64,000 nucleotides of DNA from assembly GCA_021464415.1 (NCBI GenBank), contig CM038470.1, forward strand, positions 34,280,099 to 34,344,098. Direction: 5' to 3'. Each line of letters begins with the position of its first letter. The stretch's first letter is position 1. A program made the translations under genes and the position numbers. A model generated the notes under the pieces. It made no database searches, was not told where the DNA came from, and worked only from the letters and a program-made list of their open reading frames with translations. Positions 24,987 through 38,420 of the stretch are shown one piece after another. Source of the DNA: Lonicera japonica. Taxonomy: Eukaryota > Streptophyta > Magnoliopsida > Dipsacales > Caprifoliaceae.

Positions 24987-27311
24987 ACTATTATCAAATT
25001 TTCTAGCAAAACTCATATCCTCACACAACCAATTTTCTTATAATGACATTTAATTACCATTCCCAACTATCCACTTAATGGAATCATTTAGCAATTTCTT
25101 GGTCTTGATTAAACCTCTCCAAATATGAGACCCAACTATCCCAGGCTTCCATTTACTAGTTTTCGAATAGGACAAAAACACTTGAAATGTAATATATTTG
25201 AATTATATGGTAAAATTGCTTCTTTTGTTCTTTAATGTCCTTTTTAATTTTATTGTTTTTGGTTGGTTTCTATATTAGATGAATATTGGAGTTTTTTTAT
25301 ATAACTATGCTTCTTTTCAATCTTTATTAGTAAAATAGGGTAGTTTCGATCTTATTTGGGGAAATGGGGTAAGCGAAAAAACGCCAGTCAAGATGGCAAT
25401 TTTGCCAAAAAAGGCTAGGGATGCTAGCGCTTTTTAGAAATATTAAATTTCAATTTTTTTAAAAATGCCACTTATTTAGGCGTTTTTAACTATAAAAATG
25501 CCATCTCCTTAGCTTTTTTTAAACATAAAATTGCCTACCCCCTGACGTTTTTACATTTATCAAAATCCCCTCCCTCCCCCCTTCGTCCAGCATCATTCAA
25601 ACTTCAAAAAAAAAAAATCAGAACCCGAAGCTTCCATCTCTCTCGCACACAGCTGCAGCTTCGGTGTCCTTTTATGTTGCCTCCATATCCCTCCGTCCAT
25701 CATTTACCTTGTGCCAACCTCCTCCATTCCGTCAAGTACACCACCTCTTTTGCCCTAATTTTGTTTTAGCAAGATATTTCCATTTGTGTTAGTTTATCAG
25801 GACCATTATAATTGGAATTTTTTGAAGCAACATGTGGGGTTTGTGTTGGTTTGTGGGGTTCTCTGTTTGGAATTTTTTGGAATCAACGAGGTGGGGATTA
25901 TTGTGTTAGTGGGGGTTATGATAGTTGAAGGTTAACTTGATGTAAGTGGCAAATTAGGTTTAATACTTGATTTATGTGGATAAAAATTGGATTTTTGGAA
26001 TAATTTTAGGGGGGGTAAGTGGTTTGTAAATTACATGAGAAAGGAGTTGTATCATGGAATTGAATTCCATAAAACCTATGTAGTCAAACACCATTAAACC
26101 AATAAAAATTAGGGCGGTGTCAATGAGAACATACCACAATTCCAACAATTTTGAAATTATTGCCTAAACTGGAAAAAAAAACACCTTGATTCAGTATGTA
26201 TTCCAACAATTCCAATAGTTTTTCTCAATGTAGTTTCGCTGAAAATAAGTATGGCAAACATTCTATATATGAAAGTGTACGTGTGCTTCATATAGCGAGA
26301 AAAGAACAATAGAATATTTAAAGATGCAAGGCATATATAGCTAGGAATATTTTCTTGTTAGAATTACAGAAAATATTTGCTAGGGCTATTTCTTATAATT
26401 TGAGAGCTAGCTATTAAGGGATCGAGTATAGAAGCTGGGGCTTATCATGTGTGAAGAATAGGGTCGGGTTAACTGAACATGTAATTCTTGTACGTACAGT
26501 TGTTTTCTTTTTGTTTTATTAATTTGTTTGGCCATTTGGCTTTATAATTGACTATAATTGATTCTAATAAAATTAAAAACATATTATGATTATCCTATAT
26601 ACAATAGTAATAATAATGAATTTTTGCATAAATGTTTAATCATACATTTTCAAAGATAAGTATATTAGTATACATTTCCATCGTTTATGTATGGATTTTC
26701 AAAAGTGCGCTTTAAGAGAGATTGAAGATTTACCAAAAAGGCTTGTTTGTTACATGAGCATATGTTGTACGACCTACTTTAAGGATATTTTTTCTTTATC
26801 TAGGTGATGAGGTTCTTTTTCCGTTTTTTTAGAGCAACGATAAATCAAAATTTACCAAAAGGTTCTTTTTTTCGTTTCTTTGTCTAAGTGACGAGGTTCT
26901 TTTTCCCTTTTTAGAGAGCATATGTTAGTTAATTCTTCTTTTTTTTTGGTTTTTTGGGGTGTTAGGTGAGGAGTCGGAGAAGGATAAGGTAGTTGGCCTA
27001 TAATAGATAAGGTAGTTTTTTAGGCATTTGTATAAATGTTTCATATGGACTACAAATCAGTATAAACCAAAATTACATCTATCCTAAGTTGTTTCTAAAA
27101 TTCCTTAAAAGAATATAAGAATTGTATAGGGTGTCACCGTGTCAGCACATGATGAAACAATGTTAGGAATCTAATGGGTACAAGAATGCTGGACTGTTTC
27201 TTTTGTTTTTGTTCTCTCTCCCCATTCAAAGGCAAATTAAGTTAACTACTCTCTTTTATAAGTAAGACTACATGTCTAATTAGAAGGCAGCAACAATTGT
27301 TTATTCTTATT
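24987..27311. other. AT-rich DNA without recognisable gene (3' side of MULE)
   Basis: No protein match is visible. It lies 3' of the MULE stop codon and may contain the untranslated end and terminal repeat of that element. Around 25380-25560 the words GGCGTTTTT, AACGCCAG and ATGCCA recur in both orientations, a possible subterminal structure, but no defined TIR was found. Confidence 0.5.
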
Positions 27312-27386
27312 TCAAGGACAAGTGCAGCGATCATGTCCCGCCTCCCCTCAAATCCCACAATGGTTGTTTCTTCGACGATCGCTTAT
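27312..27386 (-). pseudogene. MULE transposase C-terminus: zinc-knuckle block
   Basis: Read on the minus strand, after removal of the adjacent LTR and one TSD copy, the frame continues from 28908 and gives RRRNNHCGI, a stop, then GEAGHDRCTCP and a TGA at 27312-27314. This matches the CCHC zinc knuckle (CxxCGxxGHxxxxC) that closes MuDR-family transposases; the stop falls on the second cysteine. The block is separated from the rest of the gene by the solo LTR at 27387-28902, which inserted after the gene existed. Confidence 0.7.
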
Positions 27387-28902
27387 TGTGAGAATCCGCA
27401 AATGCGACCCCCAGGTCTCGTCCCCGTTTGTTTGGGCGTCTGAAACGTCGGAACGGATTCTGTCGTTCCTTTTGCTGGAGTATCTTAGTTGATGGTTCAC
27501 ATCGGGTGTTCCTAGGTTCTATTTCTAGATGCAAGAGGGTTCATTCAGAGTCGCCAGTACGTTTTACGAGAAAACGGACAAAAGAGGTTGTGTAAGAGGA
27601 AAGGCTCCAGTTAAGCCTTTCTTTACACGTTTGTCTACAAAACCAGAATTCTATAGGGTTCGAAAACTATATTACGGTTTGGGAAGGTATTAAGCACCCA
27701 TTCCGCCCTTTCGGTCTCTAATGGTCTTTTTATATATTTATTCTATGTTGAAAAACTTAAATGATTTTACTGATAGTCTACTACTTTCTAAATGAAAACC
27801 CTAGTTTCTAGGAAAAGCGGAGAAAGGGATAAAAACCTTTGTGTTCCGAGATCCGATATTTTTATTATTTTGAAAGATGTAAATACAAGTGATAACAGTT
27901 GTTTTATTTTGAGAGAGAGAGTTTCCCGTATTATTTCCTCGGATAATGACAGTTTTCTCGTATTGTGATTACTTTTGTAAAAGTTCGAATCTTGTATCGA
28001 GACTAATTTAATATGGAAATAGAACTCTTGAGGGGAGTTTCATCAGACACGTCGCAGTCTAAAAAGACAGGATATGTTGATGTTAATTCCTAGATAAATT
28101 TTATCAGTCCGGATTTTGAAAACAGGATTTTGTCCAGACGATAATGTACTTATTCTTCTGATTTTGCAAATGATTTTATCAGGGTCTTTTTGTTTTGAAA
28201 ACAGCAGACTACTTTGTAACTTGGCAATAAGTTTATTCAAATAAAACGCGGACTGAATAAGAGAAGTAAAATAAGTACACAGATATATAATTTAAATACT
28301 ATAAGAGATTTTCTTTACCTTCCCGACGAGAATAATAATAAGAAAGAAAATATAATACGGCAGAGAGATCTCCGACGATAATGATCTTTTCCTTTAGATA
28401 TTTTCGAGAATTCGATTCCAGAGACGGGACACGTCGAGTGTCATGAATATATCCGATAATTCCTCAGAAATAAGATTATAACATAAAATACTTGACGAAA
28501 GACTATAAAATCATATATAAGCCAATAATTCTCCAATTCCAAGTTGCTCTCTCTAACCCTTGGGGGTGTTGGCCTATTTATATTGCTCGGGGAAGATTGT
28601 TGCGCGACACTTCCCCAAAAAGGGCATATGTCGCGCGACAATGTGTCCAATGTCGCGCGACAAACGGCTGAAGTGATGTTTCTGACAGACTGATGTGTCA
28701 GAGAATGGATGGTCTAGTGTCAGGAGGGATTGTCGCGCGATATACCCATTTGTCGTGTGACAATTCTCTTTAAAAATAGGTTTGTTGGCCAACAAACCCT
28801 TTCGGGATAGTTTTGGGTACTCGGGTGGGTCCCGAACCCAAAAACAGTAGTTTTCAAAGGTCGTTAGGGTTATTGCGGGGGTCACGGATCGGGGTGTTTA
28901 CA
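27387..28902 (-). mobile_element. Solo LTR of the array-rich element family, 1516 bp
   Basis: It starts TGTGAGAATCCGCAAATGCG and ends GGGGTGTTTACA (plus strand), flanked by CTTAT at 27382-27386 and 28903-28907. Sense is minus: CAATATAAATAGGCC (about 28571-28585) is the probable TATA box, with the palindrome cluster just upstream of it (28598-28762; perfect TGTCGCGCGACA at 28629-28640 and 28651-28662). It splits the MULE transposase frame between its C-terminal domain and its zinc knuckle. No internal sequence or second LTR remains. Confidence 0.9.
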
Positions 28903-28907
28903 CTTAT

Positions 28908-29615
28908 GTCCATCTCATTATGAATGTGCCTAAATGGACGACCCTTTTGACGCTACAAATTTGGATTAGAGATCAAAACACCTGCAATTGTATTAGGCAA
29001 ATAAGCTTCCCAATAGTCTTTTGGCAAAGCAGGATGCAAAGTACAAAAGAAGATAGCCACGTACGTCTCAAGACTCAAGTATTGATCAATTAAATACTTT
29101 AAATCTAGCCTTAGTTCAGCACACACCGCCATCATATATGAATAAGGATACTTATAAATTGTCCACCCCCCGTAGCTGCACATGCTGTCCTAGATGTTTA
29201 CATTCTTCACTTTTCCTTTGGCTGATGTGACGAAGACTACTCCTTCCAAATTGTTATGCTTAAAAATAATATATTTGGCGATATCTTTTTGAAGTCCAAT
29301 AATTTAAGCGCCATGAATATCGTGTGCTCCAGATCCGAATTGTCAAGCCTATGTTTTCCTTGCTCGCCTATTTGGCAAAAGTATGTAACAAGCCAATAAC
29401 AAATAAGTTGCACCGACGGAGTAACAGGCAAGGACCTAAATCCAACTAAAACTCCATTAAAAACCTCTTAAATGTATGTCAACTTTATCCCATAGCATGC
29501 CCTCTATCGTGAAAAAAAGTCCACTTTTTTAGGAGAATTTGGTTTAGCACCTCCATGATTTTTTCCTTCGCTTTCTTGTTGTTCATTGTACTCTTTTATC
29601 ATGGCCATGTACTTA
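28908..29615 (-). pseudogene. MULE transposase, C-terminal half including SWIM-like zinc finger
   Basis: Minus-strand reading begins at the CACTA insertion (29615) with KYMAMIKEYNEQ. It continues through a frame-shifted stretch containing EVFNGVLVGFRSLPVTP (the 'ESFN' region of MuDR transposases), then CSYGGWTIYKYPYSYMMAVC. That last segment matches the SWIM zinc finger CxC...CxH in layout, although the second cysteine and the histidine are replaced by tyrosines (CSY, YSY). It ends with DYWEAYLP and GVLISNPNL followed by a stop and KGRPFRHIHNE. Stops and frameshifts show that it is dead. It is the same gene as 57743-59237, separated by the 28-kb CACTA. Confidence 0.8.
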
Positions 29616-30140
29616 CACTACAAGAAAAAACCTTAACTGTGACGCTTTGTAAAAAATACCTCATATCAGTTTTAAGAAAACAGTCATATAAAGTCTGAAG
29701 ATAATTATAAAAATGACGGATGGTGGGGAAAGGGTCACAATTGAGTAAACCTGAACAACATACATGACTGTTACATGAGACAGTAATTTTTTTTTTCCTT
29801 TTTTGTGACTGTTATATGATGAGAGTTACAAAAAGTAATTAATTTCATGATGCTTAAGAATAAAACGTATTATTAACTTATTGATTAAGAAGAAAATTAT
29901 TACTATAGTTTTTAAACTGTTATTACTATTTTTAATTTTTTGTATAACTACTCATATGATCGTAATTTTAATTTTTTTTGTAACTGTTATATTATAGCTG
30001 GCATATTTTTCTTGTAACTATTTTATAAAAATAGTCACAAAAATAAGAAGTTTAAACTAAAATTTACTTTTTATAACTGTTTGATGAGAGAGGATATAAT
30101 TTTATTTTATTTTATTTTATGCCTTTTCATGACCCTTATC
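29616..30140. repeat. Left terminal and subterminal region of the CACTA
   Basis: It begins with the TIR. The motif family TGACTGTTA / GTAACTGTTAT / AGTCACAAAA then recurs about ten times to 30080, in both orientations. A TTTTA run lies at 30101-30120. Such subterminal repeats bind TNPA-type proteins in known En/Spm elements; that role here is inferred. Confidence 0.7.
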
Positions 30141-30746
30141 AAATCTCCGCCTAATTTTTGTGCGCAGGATACTTTACGCACAAAACATACTCTCCCTTAA
30201 CAATTTCAATTGCATAAAACTCTCGCTCACCACTTCAATCAGGTAGAACTCTCCCTCGTAATCCCAATAAACTCTCAAAATCTCCCCTCTCTCCTAATCA
30301 CACTAGTCTCTCTACAATCGAGTACATAAACCCTTCACCCTTTATACGCGCACAAAATCCTTCACTCTCGTCAGGGGATTTTTGCATTCATCTCTTACAG
30401 TGAAAAGAAGGTTTATATTCTCCACATGAGATATTTTTGAATTCATAGGTTAGGTTGCATATAAATTAGGGTATATTCTTTATCTAAAATTTTTAGATAA
30501 AATAGATATGCATACCTTATATAAATCTTCATGTACATGTTCATGCCTATCCTCTGAATTGTGCTTATTCTGTCATAATCGAATTTGTGGATTCATTCTT
30601 GTTAAATTTAAGTGTGGACTATGGAAAATGCAAGTTTTGATAATTGCAGTTTTGTTAAGGATAATAATCAAACGGTGGTTTCCCATAATTCTGGTCAGTT
30701 CAAAATTCTAAGTTGTGTTATTTTTATCAAATTCTCAATGGGTTAA
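30141..30746. other. CACTA 5' leader region and duplicated flank
   Basis: CT-rich DNA (30180-30420), typical of plant 5' leaders, follows the subterminal repeats. The last about 90 bp (30656-30746) are repeated at 38065-38150. No coding sequence is recognised. Confidence 0.5.
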
Positions 30747-30773
30747 TACTACAAGAAATTTGATCATTTAAGT

Positions 30774-31602
30774 TGTTGAGAATGGTTGGTTCAAACCATT
30801 AATCCCACAAGGAAAAATTGTAGAACTCAACATGGATATATAAGTGGGGGAGAGTCCTTACATAGTAACGAGGCCTTTTAAGTTAAAACCCCACACCTGT
30901 GGCCCATAGGTGTTTAAGTTGGGGACAATATCACTACTATGCGCGGACTGGCGAGCCCGGTTGGTGTCCTAGGCCCAACCGGAGTGCCGATGGGCACAAA
31001 AATTGGCATTAGAGCTCGATGGTGGATCCACGGACTTGTAAAGCAGTACCAGTAATTGGACTCGATGGAGTCAGGGAAGAACTCAGTAGAGCCTAAGGTG
31101 ATAAGTCGCTATAAAAAGCATCCCAGTAGTTGGACTTAGTGGAGCCTATGGTGGAGTTAGACTCTGAGAAGCCGGGGGTGGAGTCACTACAGCCTACGTA
31201 CACCTGGGGTGCTGCTGTCAAGGTGGTTGTGCAGGTTCCTCGAATGTACATTGACCAAAGGTGGACGATCTTACGGATGGACATTGTTGAGTGGTGATCT
31301 ATATAGACAGTTCAAAGGTGGTTTTAGTCCAAGGTGGAGCCATGGTTCACTGGTTTGATCCAAGTTAGAGATTGTTCAGAATGGTTGGCTCAAACCATTG
31401 ATCCCACATGGAAAAATTGTAGAACTCAACATGGGTATATAAGTGGGGGAGAGTCCTTACATAGTAACTAGGCATTTTAAGTTAAAACCCCACACCTGTG
31501 GCCCAAAAGTGTTTAAGTTGAGGACAATATCATTAATATGTGTGCGGATTGGCGGGCCCTGTTAGTGTCCTAGGCCTGACCTGAGTGCCGGTGGGCACAA
31601 CA
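30774..31602 (+). mobile_element. TRIM retrotransposon, 829 bp, two about 230-bp LTRs
   Basis: LTR1 is 30774-31001 and LTR2 31373-31602, about 88% alike, both starting TGTT and containing AGAATGGTTGG, and ending GGGCACAA(A/C)A. Just inside LTR1, TTGGCATTAGAGCTC resembles the TGGTATCAGAGC primer-binding site for initiator tRNA-Met. The 371-bp interior encodes nothing, as usual for TRIMs. Flanks TAAGT (30769-30773) and TATGT (31603-31607) fit a 5-bp duplication with one change. It interrupts the second CACTA-like element: without it, TTTAAGT joins CACTTAAAAGG. Candidate TATA: GATATATAAGTGGGG (about 30836). Confidence 0.85.
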
Positions 31603-34600
31603 TATGTCACTTAAAAGGTGACTTATATGATCATTTAAGTCACTTTCAAATTTGTCCTCGAGTGACTTAATAGGCGGTGTCATAAAAAGTTCATAAAAGT
31701 GACTTAAAAAAGTCATAGATTAATGACATAACACTGACTTAAAAGTGACTTAAAACTAATAAAAAAATATAATTTTTGCACTTACTCATAATATATCTAG
31801 CCACCACATAATTTCATCAATCAATGCAATTAACAAAGCAATGCATTTTTTAACTAGAGTTTTACTATTCAAAAATCTAAATTAATACAACCCAATTAGA
31901 TAATGTTTAATACAACTTAATAATTAATTTACGAAAATAATTCCTCATAAATCAATACAATGGAAAATGAAACAAAAATGAAGCCTCTAAGGATGATTAC
32001 AATAATCTTGCCTCAATGTAACAATGTAGCTTTCCCTTTGTTCAAAAAGCAATCGAAGGAAGAAATTCAAAAGTCATGAAAAGTCACATCCTCTTAGAGT
32101 TTCAATAGTCTCAATATCCTAAATCTTATCTCTAGCCATCAACACCACTTTGATCCCATTTAAAGCTAACTTTCTACATATTATCAATCATATCTCTTAT
32201 CTTCTTGTCATTACTCCTTACCTAAATATAAACGAAATATAATCAATCAATGGTCCATTTGATTCACTCACATAAAAAACAATTAGGTTATTTGAAAAGA
32301 GATTTTTGACAAAAGCCCTTATAATCAATCATAAATTAAAAAATTTGGAAATTGGTTTCCAAGGAATTGGTTTCCATGGAAATAAAAAAAACTTATAAAT
32401 GAAACAATAAAGTAAAGGGAAACTAGTTGTGAAAAGAAATTTTTAACTTACAGCTCGAGATGAGATAGCTGGGCTCTTTTGACATACGCTGGAAACATAA
32501 ATGAGGAAAAATTAGGATAAATTAATGGAATGGAAAAGGCTTCAATAAGTCGGCAATATATAATCAAAAATGAAAGTGGCTTACTTTGCCTCATACGAAT
32601 AAAACATGGCAAATTTAGCAAGTCAAAAGTTTGGCTATTTACTGTACTCAGATTCACAGTGCAGTGGCTTAAATGGTAAACTTGGGCTTGAATGGTAAAA
32701 ATACTAATTTGCATGTCAAGTTTACCGTCACAATGAAACGAGAATTGTTCAAAATGTATAAGGAACTAAGGATGTACTTGATAAAAAGTTATAAAATGAC
32801 TAAAAACACTACCAATTTTTATTAGAAGTTGGACAAATGTTGAGTTGGTACAATATATTCCATATATATATATGTATATATTCTTTTCTAATTCTCCATG
32901 GAGTTTTTTTCTTACCTACAATCTAAATAATTTTATTCCATAGAAAATCCAAAAAAGTAATAGAACATTTACCTAAACAACTTCAGTTCTACCATCTTGA
33001 ATGCATTTTGTGAGGTATTTAGTTTCTTCTGGTGTGAAGGAAAATGAGGCTTAACCTGTAGACACAAGTACAAAGTAGACCCAATTGTCTAAAAGAACCC
33101 ACCTTAATTTACGGTTATGGTAGTGCTTGTTTGTCTCAAGCTAGTGTGTACGTGAAATTGGAAGTGGTGAAAAAAATTTAACACCCTTGTATTGAGTTTT
33201 CACAAAAGAGTTCATATCTTGAAATAAAAAATCCTCACATAAGCAAGGGGACTTCACACGCGTAAATTTACCAATGTAGAATATTGTGAAGATAAAATAC
33301 TCGAATTAAGTAAACACGATCTTTCTTATAATGTTCGACTCTCACTCTGAGAGCTGAAGAAATCTGGAACATTAATTTAAAAGTGGATGGCTCAGATTTT
33401 GGCAATTTTCTATTTAAGTGAGTTCTTGGCAAAGACAAAAATTACCTGATAAATCTTAGCTAGGCATCTATTTTCAAACCAATGGTCCAAATTTGCAAGT
33501 TTACTCTACAGTGATTTCAATTACTCTTAAGGAACCAGAGACTTCTATCTCATTACCTGACAATAGTAGTAAGTTTCAAAGTAAATACTAAACATATAAA
33601 AAAGATAAGCAATGAAAACTACACATAATCCTTATCTACGTCCATACTTGGTTGAAAAGTTTTGGGAAGTAACGGATGAGTAACGAGTTTTGGTTCCTTT
33701 ACAAGAATGATGTTATTAATAGTTCGTTACTCATCTTGAACATAAGCCTGATGTTCATCGAACCTCCATATACCATCAACAAAGAATTTGTACTGCATCA
33801 CATATTTGGTACGAAAAAAGTCTTAAAGACTGAATATAATATAAAAAATCTTCCAGTCTCCACCTAACTTATTCTTCTAACTAAAATTGATATATTAGAA
33901 GTTTAAAGCTGGTAATAAATAAGCAACAAAACTCAAAACAGTTAAACACATATTCCAAAGGTATTCCAACTGTTGGTATCAAGAATCCCATGATTTATTG
34001 GACTAGCTTGATTTAGTTGATCTATTTTAATTTGTAACCTTGGTCTTGGTCAAATGTCCCTTAGTACAGGGATCTGAATGTCTAAAAGATCACTAATTAT
34101 AAATGTTCCAACATGAAACGTAGATATGGATAGACAAAGCGAAAAGGTCATATGACTGATAGAGATGAATAGCCACGTGTGTGCACAAGCACTCATGTAC
34201 CTTAGCATGTCTGATTGGAGTTGGAAGGCCGAAGCATACTAATACATTAAATAAGTGCACAAGAACATGCTTATATAATCTAAATGCAAAAAATTTCCTA
34301 TAAAAACAAAATGACAAAAAAGCGTGTATTTGGAGTTACAAGTTAAACGTAATTATGATCTGCTGGTCTTAACATGTATAGGGCACATAAACGTTATGTA
34401 ATTAGAGTGGAGTTCTCTCTTGTTTGATTCATAATTCAAACTTTGTTGAGGCCAAACAACATGGATATATGTAAAACAGGTACTTAAATTTGGTGTTGTC
34501 TCTAACTTATATCTCCACCAATTTTCATTATAACGAATGATTCATTGCAAAACCATCACATGCACAGTGGTAAAAGTGAACTAAGGTGGGTTGGACATAA

Positions 34601-35820
34601 ATAGATACATGGATTATAGAGTACCTGATAATAACTCGGGGGAAGATAACAAATTGTCTGGAAAATCGAGGAGGAACCTTCCGTCAAAATCATTTGTTCC
34701 CAACATTGTATCAGGTATCTTCCCCCGTCAATCCACCTTCCATGTATCATTTGTGGAAGGTGGAAAATCGAGGAGGAACCTTCCGTCAATCCACCTTCCA
34801 CAAATAAAAACAGCATCGTATCATATAAACTCGAAAAAACATTATCCCAACAATGGCGGAATTAATCCAGGCGAATCCTGGGGCCCCAGCTTGAAGAAAC
34901 TCAGACCTGTAAATTTGCATTCATCAATTTTTACAAAAATAAATATAAATGAAGTTGGTGTTTCAACAATTCCTCGAAATGAGGAGTGATTTGGTGAGAT
35001 GTTTTATTACTTCAGTTTTCCATGGAATAAAATTCTTTAAGCAGTGGGTGAGATATTTTTCCTATGAATTCATAGTGTTTCCTTTCATTTTCCAACTTTT
35101 GCATCAAACTCAACCTAAGAGAGCTGTTGAATTTTATTGGTGAATTGACTCAATTACGATCATAAAAGTTCATAAAAGATGTTGAGAACATACAGTTTAC
35201 TTGAGTTGAATGTAAAATAATTGGATCTTTAGGCACAAGCAAATGCTCTCTACTTGGTTCATTTGGTTTGGTTCATCGTTTCATAAAGTTGGCAAGTTAT
35301 TGACCCTCTTGACCTACCTCTACATTAAGTTCCCTCATTCCTAGCAAAATAGTAGAAAATATAAGTCGAACTTAAGATGAATTGATTTCTTATTAATGTC
35401 ATTGCCTTTTAGGGTCTACTTAGATGGTCCATTTTAAAGCTGTTCATCTTAATTACAGAAAAGTGATGGTCATTTAATCTGGTAAAAGTTAACTGCAATA
35501 TTTTTATTCAATATCTTGGGGGAGCTGAGAATTGCAATTCTAACTTTATGAGGAATTGGATGAGTTATATGGTTATTCCTTGGAATTTGTTCCTATGGAA
35601 ATTATTTGCTATCAAACACTACAAAAGATGGAAACTTATCCATTTTCCTTGTAAAAATTAGCCCATCAATTAATGACAGCCTTATTGTATTTCTCAGTAT
35701 ATGCAGAAACTTACGTTTTATCTATTTATTAAAAAACACACACAAGGTTTCTCCTATTCATATTGTGCATTTTCCTTTTGTCCCAAGTATGAATTAATTA
35801 ATTGTGGTTTAAAATTGTAG
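31603..35820. other. Interior of the second CACTA-like element, no intact gene
   Basis: AT-rich DNA with many short frames and no recognisable protein. Locally, 34662-34687 and 34765-34790 are direct repeats of AAAATCGAGGAGGAACCTTC, and TCCACCTTCCA / TGGAAGGTGGA at 34731-34764 can fold into a hairpin. The CACTA subterminal motif is dense up to 31770. Confidence 0.5.
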
Positions 35821-35979
35821 GACTGGATTGAAGAAATTTCAACTTTTGTAAAATCAATTGACCATAAACATCTACTAACTGTGGGTCTTGAAGGAATCTA
35901 TGGTCCTAAAAATCCTAAAAGGTTAACCGTCAACCCAGAAGTGTGGGCATCTGAACTTGGATTTGAACCACTTCTTTAA
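35821..35979 (+). pseudogene. Captured exon of an endo-beta-1,4-mannanase gene (GH5)
   Basis: Directly after a splice-acceptor-like TTGTAG, 52 codons read DWIEEISTFVKSIDHKHLLT, then VGLEGIYGPKNPKRL, then TVNPEVWASELGFEP, and stop at 35977-35979. This matches the segment of plant mannan endo-1,4-beta-mannosidases that reads WIEEMxxxVKSxDxxHLLTVGLEGFYG...NPxxWASxLGxDF. The host enzyme cleaves mannans in the cell wall. Only this one exon is seen, and its end diverges (FEPLL and stop in place of the DF.. continuation). It lies between the ends of the second CACTA-like element, so capture by that transposon is the simplest reading. It is not expected to be a functional enzyme. Confidence 0.8.
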
Positions 35980-37145
35980 GAGTGGATATTTTAACAGTAT
36001 TTTTTGTTTAAATAAGTCCTCGCCGATGGTCCGAATCAATACTTTATACACAAATATACATATAATACATACCTCTTTATTAAATGTACTCGTGCGTATA
36101 CATGTGTTACACTGTCATCGATTTGTAAATACTACGTGAGAGTAAGGTGGTCCAATTATTTGTAATTTTTTCATTGATATTGGCAAAACAACTACAAAAT
36201 ATTTTTTTATATGAAAAAACACTCACACGGTTAAAAACACAAACACCTGGAGTGCAAAAAAGTTGTGGGTTCATATCAAATGTAAATTATAAGGATTAAT
36301 GCAAATAAAATGAATCAATTATAAACTTGTATACAAAATTAACAGTTATAAAGCAATTATATGCAGCAACTAAAGGAATCTAAGCTGTATCCAAACTTAA
36401 CAATCAAATTCTAAGACATGCAGTAACTAAAGGAGTCTAAGATGAATTTCAAACAAATTATAAATAGAGATTCAAAATTTACCTGAACAATCACAATTGA
36501 TACTTCCTTGGTTGAATGAATCAAATATGGTTGAAATTGGTGTGAATCGTAGTCCATAAATCAGAGGAGGTAATTAATTGAGGTGTGAATTGAAGTAGGC
36601 ATGAGATTCGATAAGAAATAGATCAATTTCAAACAAAATAAATTTTGAACAAAATCAAACTCTCACAGTAATCGAAGTGAGTTGATGGCTTAGGAACACC
36701 TTAGAGCTGATCGGATTTGGCCTAAATCCGATCTATCAAATCTACTAGAGGAGTGATGGTGAAGGAGAGAATAAAAGGGATAATGGTATAGTGAAATGAG
36801 AGAAGGGTGACGGCGATGGTGAGATGATTGGATGGCCGGAGATGGTGAGGTCGAACGGAGATGGTGAGATGATTCACGGAGAAGAGAGAGGGTTTCGAAA
36901 GAGAAAATATGGAAAAATAAAATAAGAAAAATGTTTTTTTTCTTTAAGTCAATTAAACATTTGATTAAATTTATTTTAATTTTATTAGTATCTTTAAGTC
37001 ACATGTTTAAAGTTGTGACATATGAAGTATTAGTTTCATAAAATAGACTTGAATAATATTACTTACGAGTAATTGAGTCACAAAATTAACAAGTGACATA
37101 ACATATAATTTAAAAGTGACTTATATGATATAATTTCTTTTAGTG
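35980..37145. other. Right part of the second CACTA-like element
   Basis: No gene. On the minus strand, 36900-36600 reads like a leader plus short first exon (CCCTCTCTCTTCTCC...CACCATCTC), a pattern seen in CACTA 5' regions. The subterminal AAGTGACTTA motif family occupies 36950-37125. Confidence 0.45.
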
Positions 37146-38420
37146 ATGGAAGTTAAATTTACTTTGTGATATAGTGATATGGAAATTATATATGAACAGC
37201 CTTACTTTTTTTGGCTAAACTTTTTGGATTTTATTTTTGGCTAAAAAATTATTTGCTATAAATTTCAAAAAAGTAATAAAGAAGTCTTCAGAGAGAGAAT
37301 GGGAAAATAAATGGACCACACAAGGTCCATTGATCATGCTCAATTTGTACGGCTTCCTACATGCTAAAATCAAAATTCCTTTGATTCCAATTCATTTTTT
37401 CTAAAAATATAATAGTTAAAAGAATATACTTGATTTTGGGAATAAAGGAAAAAGAATACTTGTTTCCTAGGGTGAGTTGTGATCAGTTTATACCTCCATT
37501 GGTGCTCGCACCAATGGCTAATAAGCTAGATAAAAAGGTCATCTTAATTTCCAAGCTGGTACAAACCAATTTAGATATCAGAACAAACTCCTATGTGGTG
37601 GAAAGTTTCTTTCTTCGAGTTGGGAACTGAGATAACAATTGCAAATATGAAAAAAATTACTAGTTTTAGGAAAAGCAAGTGAAAGTAATTAATCCTGCTT
37701 GATCATTATTTCAAAATTTACACTAAAAAATTTCATTAATGAAAAATTAAAAATCTGGCATATGTGATTGTAGAATTGAATGGCCAATAATAGGGTTCTA
37801 AAGCAAATTGAAAAAGGTCGACATTCCACTTTCTTGGTTACTATTTTTCTGTCGAGTAGATATAAATATGGGCACCTGTAATTGGTTATAGCCTATTTGA
37901 GGCCATCAGCACTGCCGTTTCATAATTTAATTCAATAACGTGATGTATTACAAATTAGCCATGTATATGATAAATTGTATTTGCAAGTTGAATGTGTTTT
38001 GCAAATTTATTCTTCAATTTTGTGCACTTATAATAGGTAGTAAATAGTTGTAGTGATTGTTAAAGATAATAATCAAACATTGGTTTTCCATAATTTAGGT
38101 CAGTTCCAAATTCTAAAGGGTGTTATTTTTATCAAATTCTAAATAGGTTAATATGGAAGATAAATTTACTTTGTGATATAGTGATATCGAAATTATATAT
38201 GAACAGCCTTACTTTTCTTGGCTTAACTTTTTGGATTGTGTTTTTGACTAAAGAATTATTTGCTATAAATTTCAAAGAAGTAATAAAGAAGTATTCAGAG
38301 AGAGAATGGGAAAATAAATGGACCACACAAGGTCTATTGATCATGCTCAGTTTGTATGGCTTCCCATCTACTACAATCAAAATTCCTTTTATTCTAATTC
38401 ATTTTTTTCTAAAAAAATAA
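37146..38420. repeat. Direct duplication of the flanks of the second CACTA-like element
   Basis: 37146-37420 is repeated at 38151-38420 (about 90% alike; shared GTGATATAGTGATAT, GAACAGCCTTACTTTT, AGAGAGAGAATGGGAAAATA). The left flank 30656-30746 is repeated just before it at 38065-38150. Thus 38065-38420 looks like the same locus without the element. A separate shorter repeat, TTCTTCAATTTTGTGCACTT, is found near 38008 and 39999. Frames at 37430-37630 and 38181-38420 do not resemble known proteins. Confidence 0.75.

Larger units (their letters stand above)
30747..37145. mobile_element. Second, non-autonomous CACTA-like element (6.4 kb)
   Basis: The left end is TACTACAAGAAATTTGATCA (the C of CACTA changed to T). 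The right end, read inward, is CACTAAAAGAAATTATATCA. Beyond the ends the motif AAGTGACTTA/TAAGTCAC recurs on both sides (31603-31770, interrupted by a TRIM, and 36950-37125). No transposase is present. It holds a mannanase exon, and near its right end a G-rich stretch (36760-36900). A paralogous sequence at 38065-38420 matches both outer flanks without the element, which supports the boundaries. Exact 3-bp target duplications cannot be read. Confidence 0.75.
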